Part shown: one piece after another, positions 52,623-63,200 of the stretch
Position numbering within the stretch: the stretch's first letter is position 1
Layout: every line of letters begins with the position of its first letter
From: Phytophthora quininea
Lineage: Eukaryota; Oomycota; Peronosporomycetes; Peronosporales; Peronosporaceae
Reading direction: 5' to 3'
Length of the DNA: 64,000 nt
Assembly (NCBI GenBank): GCA_011947345.1
Contig: JAAVTG010000001.1
Location: 1 to 64,000 of the forward strand
Position numbers and translations under genes: made by a program
Notes under the pieces: generated by a model
Told to the model about the DNA's origin: nothing
The model's input: only the letters and a program-made list of their open reading frames with translations
The model's database searches: none

Positions 52623-55589
52623 ATGGCGATGTTTAGTGCCCGCGGGCTCAACAACTTCATCAGCGAGTTGCGCGCCTGCACTTCTCGCGAAGAGGAGCAG
52701 AAGCGCGTGGATAAAGAGCTGGGCAAGATCCGGCAAAAGTTCACGCAGACGTCCGGTGGATCCGGACTGGGCAGTGGCGGGCCGGCGCTGCAGTCCTACG
52801 ACCGCAAGAAGTACGCATGGAAGCTCATCTACATCTACATGTTGGGTTACGACGTGGACTTTGGCCACGTGCAGATCATCAGTCTCGTGTCCGGCACCAA
52901 GTACTCAGAGAAGTGTCTGGGCTATCTGGGCTGCTCCATCCTGCTCAAAGCGTCGGACGAGCTCATGACGCTCGTCATCAACTCCATCCGCAACGACCTG
53001 AAAGCCCGAGAGGCTAGTTCGCAGTGTCTTGCACTTTGCTGCGTCGCCAACTTGGGTGGCGCCGACTTAAGTGAAACCATGGGTCCCGACGTGGCAGCTT
53101 TGCTCACCAGTTCGTCCAGTATCGCCCACGTCCGCAAGAAAGCGGCTCTGTGCGCACGTCGACTACTGCCAGAGAACCCAGAGCTGCTACCGGTCGAAGA
53201 CATGGAGAATCGATTGAAAGAACTCATGAGCGAGTCCCATTTGGGCGTCGTCACCTCCGCGGCGAGTTTGCTGCAGACGTCGATGTCTCTCCATCCGGAG
53301 TCGTTCCGATCGCTGGTAGAGCCGTGTATTGAGCGGCTGAACGCTCTTGTGACGCACAAGAACTGCCCGAGAGACTACATGTACTACAACACGCCGTGTC
53401 CGTGGCTGCAGGTCAAGTTGCTTCGTATCCTGCAGCAGTTCCATGCGAACGGGGCTCTGGATGCCGAGGCCGACGGAAGACTCAACGAGATGCTGAACGA
53501 GACGCTACGTCGAGTGCTAGCGCGCACACCGCCCAGTAAAAGTGCCAAGAACAATGCGGCCTACTCGGTGCTGATCGAGGCCGTGAACCTCGTGATCGCT
53601 CGCGGTAAACCTGGCGGTGATAGCGAGAGTTCGGCCGCTAAACTCCGTGAACAGGCAGTTGCTCTACTCGCTCGCTTCATCTCGGTCACGGAGCCCAACA
53701 TTCGCTATGTCGGGTTGGACTCGATGTTCAGGATGGTGCGTCTCGATGGCGATGCCTCGTCGGTCAAGCAGCACCAGGAGACGGTGTTGTTCTCGCTCAA
53801 AGACGCCGATCCGTCGGTGCGTCGTCGTGCGCTGGACTTGCTGTTCGCAATGTGCGACCCGACCAATGCCCAAGAAATCGTGGGCGAACTCGTCAACTAT
53901 TTGGCCGTCGCAGAGCGCAACGTTAGCACCGTGCCCACTTCAGGTCCCGTTAGTGGCATCCGCGAGGAGATTGTGCTAAAGGCTGCTATCTTGGCCGAGA
54001 AATACGCTCGAGACTTGCGTTGGTATGTCGACACCGTACTCCAATTGCTGACGATCGCCGGTAGTGAAGTACCGGACGCCGTTTGGCACCGCGTGGTGCA
54101 GATCGTCACCAACCGCGAGGAGCTGCAGCGATACGCTGCTGAGCAAATGTTCAAGGCGATGGAGCCGCGCTACGTGGACGAGACCACGACCAAGTTTGGC
54201 GCGTATGTGTTGGGCGAGTTCGGCTACTTGCTCTGTGACGATGCGAGCATGACCGGCACACGCCAGTTCGAGGTGCTTCACCAACACTACGTCGACGCTA
54301 GTGTGCCCACGAAAGGGGTGCTGTTGACAGCGTTTGTCAAGATGGACAACCTGTACGAAGAACTCCGCACGACCGTTCACGGCGTGCTAGCCAAGGCTGC
54401 CAGCAACATGAACCTGGAAATTCAGCAACGAGCCTGCGAGTATTTGGCCCTGCGTCAGCTGTGCGCAAACTCACCGAACGGTGAGGAAGTGCTTCGTGCT
54501 GTCCTAGAGCCCATGCCAGTATTCCCAGAGAACCGCGAGTCCGGACTGATTGTGCGTCTTCGCAACCAGCAGAAGGCTGCTGCGGCCGGCAGTGACGGTG
54601 CGCCGATTCCAGATGACACTCCTGTGTCGCCTCGCGGACAGGCTCGTGGTGCGGAACAAATGGCAGCAGCTCAAGCAGTCGACTTGCTGTCTCTAGATGA
54701 CCCCGTGCCGTCGAAAACCTCGTCACCGTTCGACATGCCGGGGCAGGACGCGGTTCGCAGTCCCAACCCCGTGTCTTCAGACCTTGGGGATATCTTCGGT
54801 GGAATGGGCAGCGGCGGCAAACCGGTGGGTCTAGACTCGTCGTTGACTCCGCAGATTGCGACTTGGGCTCGTGCACTCATGTTAAACTCGCAAGGCGTGC
54901 TAGTCGAGACCGACGTGCTGCAGATTGGCACCAAGCACGAATATCGCGGCTCCCAGGGCCGAATCAACTTGTTTTTCGGCAACAAGACTGCAGACAACCT
55001 CGGCGGATTCTCGGTGCAGCTTGACACGGGCAACTTATTCCGCGTGCAGGCTGATGAGGTGCCTTCACAACTCGCGCCGAAGCAGCAGGCCAAGCAACAG
55101 ATCATGATCGAAGCGATGGCGCCATTCACGGAGCCGCCGAAGATGAGCGTGAATTTCACCCGGAACGGCACCAGCTACTCGTACCGGATTGCGCTGCCGT
55201 GTCAAGCGACGAGTTTCATGGACCCGGTGGCTGTGAATGGCGACGCCTTCTTGCAGCGGTGGAATGCACTTGAAGGTCAGGACCGCGAGCAGCAGGAAGT
55301 GATCCCGGCCGCGAGCAAGATGGATCTGGGTCAAGTTCGCGAGTGGCTCAGTACGAGCCTCAAGTTCGCGATGGTCGACGGTCTCGACTCGCAGGCGAGC
55401 GGCAGTTTGTCTGGCGCGGCGACGTTCCGAACAGGAGCGGTGGCTCCGAACGGCGAGAAGATGTCGGTGGGCTGTCTCGTGCGGCTGGAAGGCAGCGACG
55501 GCAACGCCTACCGTGTCCGCGTGCGCGCTGTGCATCGCGACGTGAGCGTCGCCACCAAGAACTGCCTCAAGATGCTGCTTCAAGTGTAA
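52623..55589 (+). CDS. AP-2 complex subunit alpha (alpha-adaptin)
   Basis: A complete 988-residue large adaptin of clathrin-mediated endocytosis. The N-terminus MAMFSARGLNNFISELRACT, then EEEQKRVDKELGKIRQKF and KKYAWKLIYIYMLGYDVDFG, is the alpha-adaptin trunk signature that contributes to phosphoinositide and dileucine cargo binding. The alpha-solenoid trunk runs to about residue 620. A hinge rich in Pro/Ser (DDPVPSKTSSPFDMPGQD) follows, and the two-part ear starts near LTPQIATWARALMLNSQG and continues to CLKMLLQV. The frame opens upstream at 52518, but the conserved start and the initiator at 52583 favour the ATG at 52623. No intron or break was found. It is the only large gene here with clearly universal function, marking an edge of conserved sequence. 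Confidence 0.93.
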   Translation: MAMFSARGLNNFISELRACTSREEEQKRVDKELGKIRQKFTQTSGGSGLGSGGPALQSYDRKKYAWKLIYIYMLGYDVDFGHVQIISLVSGTKYSEKCLGYLGCSILLKASDELMTLVINSIRNDLKAREASSQCLALCCVANLGGADLSETMGPDVAALLTSSSSIAHVRKKAALCARRLLPENPELLPVEDMENRLKELMSESHLGVVTSAASLLQTSMSLHPESFRSLVEPCIERLNALVTHKNCPRDYMYYNTPCPWLQVKLLRILQQFHANGALDAEADGRLNEMLNETLRRVLARTPPSKSAKNNAAYSVLIEAVNLVIARGKPGGDSESSAAKLREQAVALLARFISVTEPNIRYVGLDSMFRMVRLDGDASSVKQHQETVLFSLKDADPSVRRRALDLLFAMCDPTNAQEIVGELVNYLAVAERNVSTVPTSGPVSGIREEIVLKAAILAEKYARDLRWYVDTVLQLLTIAGSEVPDAVWHRVVQIVTNREELQRYAAEQMFKAMEPRYVDETTTKFGAYVLGEFGYLLCDDASMTGTRQFEVLHQHYVDASVPTKGVLLTAFVKMDNLYEELRTTVHGVLAKAASNMNLEIQQRACEYLALRQLCANSPNGEEVLRAVLEPMPVFPENRESGLIVRLRNQQKAAAAGSDGAPIPDDTPVSPRGQARGAEQMAAAQAVDLLSLDDPVPSKTSSPFDMPGQDAVRSPNPVSSDLGDIFGGMGSGGKPVGLDSSLTPQIATWARALMLNSQGVLVETDVLQIGTKHEYRGSQGRINLFFGNKTADNLGGFSVQLDTGNLFRVQADEVPSQLAPKQQAKQQIMIEAMAPFTEPPKMSVNFTRNGTSYSYRIALPCQATSFMDPVAVNGDAFLQRWNALEGQDREQQEVIPAASKMDLGQVREWLSTSLKFAMVDGLDSQASGSLSGAATFRTGAVAPNGEKMSVGCLVRLEGSDGNAYRVRVRAVHRDVSVATKNCLKMLLQV

Positions 55590-56570
55590 ATCTAACCGTA
55601 ATGAGGACAGGTTGCAGACACACTTCGTAGCGTCCGTTGAACCCGTAGCTACTGCATTTGCAATGCAATACCTTGTGGACACAACCCCGCTGCGTTTGTC
55701 TCGTTAGCAGAGCCTCAAGTCGGTCGAGATGGGTCCAGCGAGCCTTCATTATTGCCAACTCAGCCTTGAAATGTGTCTACCACGTCCTCTAAGGTCGAGT
55801 CGAACGATGCGGTGCCCTTTGGCCAGCTGCAACGTCTACGTTGACAAGGACTGATCCGTCAGCTCTCTTGGGATGGGGTGGGGACTGCCATTGCCGCCGG
55901 CAGTGTCGGAGGCTTCGACACGACACGTCTCGGTGGGAAACCTTTGGCGGACATTATCATGGTCCACACGATCGAACTCCGTCGTTGAGCTCGAACGATA
56001 ATTTCTGTGGCTCGACTGCTGTAAGTTGATGACGATGTCGGCGGGTGTTTGTCGGCTTTCCAACACCGTGCGAACGAAAGCCCCGGCCGGAGCACAAACT
56101 TTGCCACGATGCGACCACATCAGCTGTTTTGAGTGCATGTGAGACTCGCGAGCTCTCTCGAACTGTATCGCCGAGCGTCATGCTGCAGCCACCAGGTGGT
56201 TTTCTTAGTTTCCTGCCGGTATCAACTGCCCGCAAAGGCGCTCAAGCCTTCAGTCTCCTTTAGCAACAGCCCGACGAGAACTCGGCCAGCCCCCGCGACT
56301 GCGGCAAAAGCAGCGCACGCGAGCTGTACAGCACCTGCTGTTGGTCGCGACCGTGGAATCCCATCGACCGTCCAGCTGGCGGAACTGGTCACCAAGCGTT
56401 GGCGACGTCGGACTTGCCCATTTCGTAAATCCCTGGCGGATATCCACGGGCACCTGGGCTCCGCAATCGCCTCGGTGTCGACCGGACGGACATCGATTAC
56501 CAGGACCAACTAACTGCCGGCGGCAGTATACTCTCCCCATTTCCCTCTCCGATAGCTCTAGGTCTTGTTC
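55590..56570. other. Intergenic region between AP-2 and the mucin-like gene
   Basis: No domain was recognised in any frame over 980 bases. It contains the AP-2 terminator region and the mucin-like promoter. Confidence 0.5.
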
Positions 56571-58728
56571 ATGAGGCACTCCAGACGATGTCGTGGAGTG
56601 TGCCACCGAACGTCGCTGCTTGTGGTCACAGTACTGCTCGTGATGGGGTCCAGTGTGGTGATGGCGCAGACGGCAGCTTCCAGACCGGATGCTGCGACGG
56701 TGGGGCCGGCGGATTTTGACTCGACAGATGCATCGGACTCGGCGTCAGCAGACACGGCCCCGGCGACGGTGGAGCCCGCAGAACCACCAGCAGCGGCCCC
56801 AATGACAACAGCCCCGACACCGACTAGTACGACAGCACCGCCGACGAGTACAGAAGCCCCAGCAAGTACCGATGCCGCGGCAAGCACTGAGGCGCCAGCG
56901 GCTACTTACACAGTGACGCCGCCGAGCACAGCACCATCGACGACTCAGCCCACAGCAACGGACGCAGCAGCAGCGACGCAAGCGCCAACGGCAGCGCCCG
57001 CCGCCACTGAGGCCCCTACGACAGCCCCAGTTACGGCAACAACCACACCAGTTGCGACAGCGGCTCCTGCTGCCACAACAATTGCTCCGGCCGCCACTAC
57101 CCAGGCGCCAACTGCAGCTCCGGTAGCCACCACTGCAGCTCCATTAGCTACGACGGCAGCTCCAGTCGCCACGACCGCTGCTCCAGTTGCAACTACAGCG
57201 GCACCCGTGACTGACGCTCCAACAGCAGCGCCGGCCACCACCACGGCAGCCCCAGTCGCTACCACTGCCGCCCCTGTTGCAACTCCGACAAGTACTCCCG
57301 CAGCGGCGACCTCTACACCGACAACCACACCCACGTCAACGACTGAGGCTCCAACGGCAACAACGGCGACACCCGCTGAGGTTGTTACTGTTTCTCCAGC
57401 ACCTGTCATGCCTCAACCCGCGGCTTCCTCTTCGTCCAGTTCATCTACCTCATCAACAGGTTCAACAGCATCGGCGTCAGGATCTTCAGCCGCGGGTTCT
57501 ACAACTTCTTCGCCTGCTCCGGGTTCGACGGACTCCTCAACTGGCAAGACTAGTGGCTCGGCAAGTAACAATACGGGGTTCTCTGGTCAGATCACGCTGT
57601 CGCCTATCGGCTCGGATGACGACGACAACGGCGATACCAGCAACACGAACTCAAAAAAACTACAACGACCATGATAAAGACGACGGTGGATCAGCGCAGC
57701 ACAGCTCGACATCCTCCGGCAATTCCAGTTCTTTTGGCGGTTGGAAGCTCGCGCTGGTTATCGTCGGCGCGGTGTGCGTCGTGTCATCGTCAATCTTTTT
57801 CGCGCACATGCACCACGTTCGAGCCGTGCGTGCCGCCAAGCGGTCTCGCGGCAGTTCACAGCAGCGTATGTTGGACTCTTTCTTCCGTCGGAACCGTGTG
57901 ACTGTAGCGCGATCCACCAGCGCGTCCGAAGGCAACTTCGTCACTGAGCCGTTAACGCCGCGGGATGAGATCGCTGTGACCATGCCGTCGAACAACTCCC
58001 TAGACCGACCTCGTAGTCGAACCGCAGAGCTCATCGCTGGGTCCGCGGCTCAAGCTTTCAACAGGTCAAATCGATTAGACAGTATCGCTTCGATCGACAC
58101 GCCGACCGAAAGCTCCGGCCAAGGTGACGACTACGACTCGTTCATCGGTCGGCAGCATGCACCATCGACGATGTCTGCAACGTCCTCTAACACGTATCGG
58201 TCCAACTCAGTCTACTCGGACGCCAGCTCGGCGTCTCTCGGCAGTATTGCGCCTTCGGTAACGTCAAGTCAACGGTCGATGCCGATCCCAATGTTCCCGA
58301 CGAGACTGGAGACCGTGGCTTCGTCTCAAGCCCACGGATCGCAGCGTTCATCGTCGGTCACTTCGGCCACCGACTCGCGACCGACGTCACGCTCCACCAC
58401 TCGATCCGACAGCACCAGCAGCGACTTTTCCGTCTACAACTCGTCCATGGAGTCGTCAATAGCGTCACAAGACGAAGAGGCGTACAGGATTAGCAGCCAA
58501 CTGTTCGACGTGACGGCGCTGCCCGAAACCACTACCGAGTACTCCGAGTCATTCCACAGCAGCATCGACAGCTACCCGAGCAACAGCATCGGCAGTTTGC
58601 CGAGCGCTTTCAGCAACGACAGCTTCACCACTCGGTCGAGGGGCAACACCGACGAGTTCTTCGACCGAGAGTCTGGCTCGGACGTTCGGTTGTCCAAAGA
58701 CTCGGAACTGAGCGAAGGAGAGATTTAA
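56571..58728 (+). CDS. Mucin-like single-pass membrane protein
   Basis: The ATG at 56571 gives MRHSRRCRGVCHRTSLLVVT and a hydrophobic core ending SSVVMAQT, a signal peptide. About 250 residues of Thr/Ala/Pro-rich repeats follow (TTAAPVATTAAPVATTAAP), then a Ser-rich stretch, a transmembrane helix (LALVIVGAVCVVSSSIFFAH) near residue 392 and a Ser/Thr-rich cytoplasmic tail of about 300 residues. The total is about 718 residues. The outer part should be heavily O-glycosylated, suggesting a cell-surface mucin or wall sensor. The frame breaks just before the membrane helix at the seven-A run 57653-57659; with six A it reads SKNYNDHDKDDGG and stays open to the stop at 58728. Confidence 0.75.
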
Positions 58729-58848
58729 TAGCGTTAGTTGAGTGTCAAGTAGTGTTGTGGTCGTAGCGTAGCGTCCCAAAACCATTGTAATCTAAAGTCA
58801 TTGTTGTCAGGTGTAAGGAACAACCGATTGTTACTGTTGTTCCAGCCT

Positions 58849-59298
58849 CTAGAGCTCCGCCTGTTCCGTCTTGACCCCGTAGCAGCCAGCACCTCCAGGA
58901 TGCGGTCGCGCGTCTGCAGCCCCTTGACGCCCAGCTCGCGCTCGTCCTTGATGCTGAGCAGGTAGTTGTCCAGGCCACCGCACTTGTCCACGCAGCGCAG
59001 CGTGTGCGTGGTGACGTTCAGTCCCACCTTCTCGTCCAAAGCCTCCGAGTACAGCGTCTTCCACTGGTGGTTCACCTTCCAGGCGCGGCGGGTGCTGCAG
59101 TGTTAATAGGTAAACAGGTCAGCCAAAGTGTAAGTTGTAACATGACACATTGTGGTGTTACCGGCGCTTGGAGAAGCTGACGTTGTTGCCGAAGGCCTTG
59201 TCGCGACCGGCGAACAGGCCGCGCTGGGCGCGACCGGACACGTGCTGGCGCTTGGCGGCGCGCGTGAAGGCCTCGAGGAAGCGCATGGACGACGACAT
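58849..59298 (-). CDS. Mitochondrial large-subunit ribosomal protein L28 (bL28m)
   Basis: Exon 1 (59162-59298) encodes MSSSMRFLEAFTRAAKRQHV, then SGRAQRGLFAGRDKAFGNNV and SFSKRR. A 67-base intron (59095-59161, GT...AG) joins to exon 2, beginning TRRAWKVNHQWKTLYSEALD and continuing VTTHTLRCVDKCGGLDNYLL. GLFxGxxxxFGNNVSFSxRRTRRxWKxN and the KxGGLDNYL motif are characteristic of L28. The C-terminus is ambiguous: one added base in CCCC 58875-58878 ends the protein at GVKTEQAEL (stop 58849); as written the frame continues to 58734 in low-complexity residues. The family normally ends soon after GLDNYLL and a helix, so the shorter form is preferred. Confidence 0.88.
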
Positions 59299-60275
59299 CT
59301 CTGTTGGTGGAGTGTGCGGCTGGGGCAATCACTTGGAATTCGTATGTAGCAATATATTGAAAAGACTGCAGTATTTGAGGAAGAGCTGGTGGAAAGCGAC
59401 TTGCACGCAACAAGGTGTTCGTACAGTACATACAGGGCGTGCGTGCATATCTAACTGACTGAAGCGTGCTGGACCAGCACTGTAGACGGAGACGATGCTG
59501 CCGCCGAGCTGGCGGGGACAGTGGCTTGAGTAGGTTCGACGCCATCTATGACCTGCCAAGAAGCCTCTTAAATATTCGCCACAGAGCGTAACAACAAACG
59601 CGAATTATTTGACTGGGGTGGAGGCATGATTGTGGACGAGCGCTTGCCCAGAAGAAGAACGATGCGTCATTCCTTCAGACGATGACGAAGTGGTTGCTCC
59701 TGAAGACGCACGCGCTGCTGCTGGCACTCTTCATTTTGCCAATGTGTCGCCCCCTCCCCGGCCAGCGCCACGCCGCCACGATACTGCGCTAGAATTCTAC
59801 TACGTCGCTAAGACACAGATATGTGCGAAAACGTAGAGTTTACTTTAGAGCATCGGGCTGTATTGTGTGTTTTGCTCATCAATTTTGAACGACTTGAAGT
59901 GTGTGCCAAAGGTGTCGGTGCTTCACAAACTCTAGACGGCAAGGACGTCAGTCTCGCTTCCAAAACAAGGTTAAGGCTGCGTACTACAGTGCCAAATCCC
60001 AGCGGAATTTTCTTTCCAGCTCCAACTCCGCTTCGGCTCGATCATTCCCGCAGCACTAGAAGCTACGTCGCCCGTGTCCTCCAATTTGGAGCCTCCAAAT
60101 CAATTGCAAAAAGCTTCTAAATTTGCTCCAGGTAGGAAGTGTAGATCTCTTCCAACACCCTTCGGGTTGTTGTCGCTAGTCTGAACTGGCCCTTAGAACT
60201 TGCGCTCGGGTGTTGTTGCAATCTTCGTGGACACCAGTGAAAAATCCGCCAAGGTACAGCTGGAAGCTGTGAGCG
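59299..60275. other. Intergenic region
   Basis: No gene was recognised in 977 bases. It holds the L28 promoter (minus strand) and the leader of the ankyrin-kinase gene. Confidence 0.45.
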
Positions 60276-63200
60276 ATGTCCAACATTGGAGAAGAACTGG
60301 CCGACGCCTGTTGGAGCGGCGATCTTGTAACTGTGCAGCGTTTGGTGGAACGAGAGGGCGTTTCTATCGAGGTGGAGAGCGGAGACAGAGGCTGGCGGCC
60401 TCTGATCCTCGCGAGTTGGTGCGGCCGTCTGAACGTGGTCCAATATTTGCTGGAGCGGGGCACCCACGTGGCCGCCAAGGATCGAAGCGGCTCCACAGCG
60501 CTGAGTTTCGCAGCAAGTGAGGGCTTCTTGGACATCGCCAAGCTGCTGGTCGAGCATGACAGCACGAGCGTGAACATTGCCGACGAGAACGGGCGAACTC
60601 CATTGTGGCTGGCTGGGATCGGAGCTGAAGTAAGTGCAACGGATATGGAAAAGAAATCGCCACTCATTTGGGCCTGTGAGGAGGATAACTTTAAAGTGGC
60701 GAAGTGGTTGGCTGGTTTTGGTGCTGATGTGAATGCAGCAGATATAAGGGGAAGAACACCGCTCCTTTGGGTGTGTCAGTGGGGTGACTTTGAAATGGTA
60801 AAGTGGTTGGTTGGGGTCGGTGCCAACATGAATGCAGCAGATATGAAAGGAAACACGCCACTAAGTTGGGCGTGTCAATGCAGTAACTTTGAAATTGCCG
60901 AGTGGCTGGCTCAGATGGGTGCTGAAGTAAATGCAGCAGATACGAATGGGAAAAAGCGCTCGTTTGGGCGTGTCTAAAGAGCCACTTTGAAATGGTGAAG
61001 CTTTTGCTGAGCTTGAAGGCAGACCAGTACTTGGTCGATAACTCTGGACGGACGGCTCGAGATTATGCGACCCAAAATATTAAGGAGCTGCTTCTGGTTT
61101 ATACTACTCGGGATCAGCTGACGTCCTCCAACGCATCGATACCGGTAACGTCATCTCCGCAGTGGCTCATCTATGCTACAGATATCGAATTCAGAAAAAT
61201 TGAGTCGACAAAGGTCATCGGAGGGGATCTCCTCGAGAGATGGCTGGACTCGGATATTGTGACCAAACTTTGGACATCGAATGCTGCTACGGAGAATTTG
61301 GCATACAAGGAACAAGCGGATCGCTGGTTTGCACTCCGGCATCCAAATATTCGTAAATTTTACGGTGCAGTACATGAGGGCATCCTTTGCTGTGTGGACA
61401 AGGGTGCAAGGTCAGCCAGAAGAGTCGGGAGGTCAATCGGCCAATAGTGACATTGGCGGTGGACGACAGTGAGGAAACGGAGACGGAGGATGAGGAGATA
61501 TGGTAAGTGGACCAAGGAAGGTAAGTGCGAGACGTGTAGCGCGACGCGGCGGACGGCAGCGGACAAGTAGCAGGCAAGTGGTGGACTCGGCAAGGCGGCG
61601 TACGGCATTGTGACAACGTACGGCCGCCGAGGACGGAGACGGTGACGCCAGCAGAGGATACCGACTGAATGCCTTGAAGTTGCGGCGGCTGTAGAAGATC
61701 GACGGCGGGCGCCACGGCGGACACGTATGGCGGGATCAAGTGGAGCCGGCCGGGTACTATGAAGTAAGCGCGGGAGTGGCCGGAAGTGGTCGACGGAAGC
61801 AAGAGAAGCACCCGGGGTATCAGAACCAGGAAGTTGGGCGAGCAAAATCCGGAAGAAGTGCGAGCTGAAGTAGCGGTAGGAAGGTAGCTAAGGGGGTTCT
61901 GCGGCTGCGGTCTGGCGGTCGCAACTCTCAGTCTAGATTTCGACCGGTTGGACGGAAGTAAGGGCTAATACACGCGGAGTTGGAGCTTCGGCAGTGTGAG
62001 AGGAGGCGCTTGAGTTGGACTCGCGCAGGCAGTGCATCAAGCGCAGGTGGGGAAAGACCGAAGGTTTGGACAAGGAATGAAGTGGCTGGCACAGACAGAG
62101 GGCTCGGGCGGTGGGTTGCACCCATCGGGGACGGGCTGGGTCCGTGTGTGGATCCACCTGGCCGTGTGTGCGCCGAGGCCGGAATGAGTGTGTCCGCAAG
62201 GACAAGGATGGTCTCGGTGTGCGATGCATATTGCGTGTGAATGTACCAGTCTTACTTGCGGGAGACAGCCGTCGCCGTGCTGGCGGGACGGTGCCGACAA
62301 CGTCTTCACCCGTTAGCCTTCTCTGTGGAAACCGAAGGAGGTCCGGGACCCCGGGAGTACGTCGTTGCTAAGTGAGGACGGTCATGTTGCTGAAGTGCCT
62401 GTTCTATTGAGTGTCCCTACACGTCAGTGTGTGTGCATGAGCACATGAGTGAGAGTACCCCGCTTGATGTTTTTGCCAGGAAGAATGGATGTGGTCAGGA
62501 GAGCGCCGACAGCTGATTTGCGAGCACATGAAGAACGGGTCTCTGGCTGAGTACGCAGAGAAAATATGTGGACTACGGAGCGACAAATTTTGAAAAACAG
62601 TTTTAAATATCTGTACGAGGCGGCTTTGGCTTTGCAGTTTCTGCACCAGCGGGGCCTTGTGCATGGAGATGTTCGAAATGAGAACATTTTGATCGGTGAG
62701 GACGGCATCGGGAAACTGGCAAATGTGGCCCACGCTGTTCCGCACCAAAGCAGTGGAAGCAAAAACTGTCCTTGACGTCTGACATTCTCGCTTTGGGAAG
62801 TGCTTATCCAGCGCTACCGATTTCGTTATTTTTGACAGCGATAAGCTACAGGAAGAGGTCTCGAGACTGAGGGTAGACATTTGCGTAAAGGAACGTTGCA
62901 CGATTGCTGCCATTGTTTTTCGATTGAATAGTTTACAAGACATGGTGGCCCAAGAGGAACCCGAGGAATGTGTCCTGGGTCTATCTGCTTCTGTCGGCGA
63001 CATCTTCGATAAAATGAGCGAGATCGAGGACGCTGTGGAAGGAATCGACAGTGAGCTTTACAGAAGCCTGTTTGGCATACTTACAGACTTCTGCGAGAGA
63101 GTTTTAGATTCTAGCCCTTCCATCAGTGCGAAAGCGATTGAAGATGCAGTCATGGTTCTCCAAAATATCCATGGTGCTATCGATCAGCAGCAATCTCAGT

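Noticed and set aside
56745..57409. Minus-strand Val/Ala/Gly-rich ORFs opposite the mucin-like gene
   Set aside because: They are the complement of the Thr/Ala/Pro codon repeats, a composition artefact.
60117..60667. Minus-strand ORFs over the ankyrin-kinase start
   Set aside because: They overlap the well-supported ankyrin frame and show no domain.
61391..62516. A confirmed solo LTR
   Set aside because: The left end starts TG but the right end does not finish in CA, and no second copy is in the window to compare.
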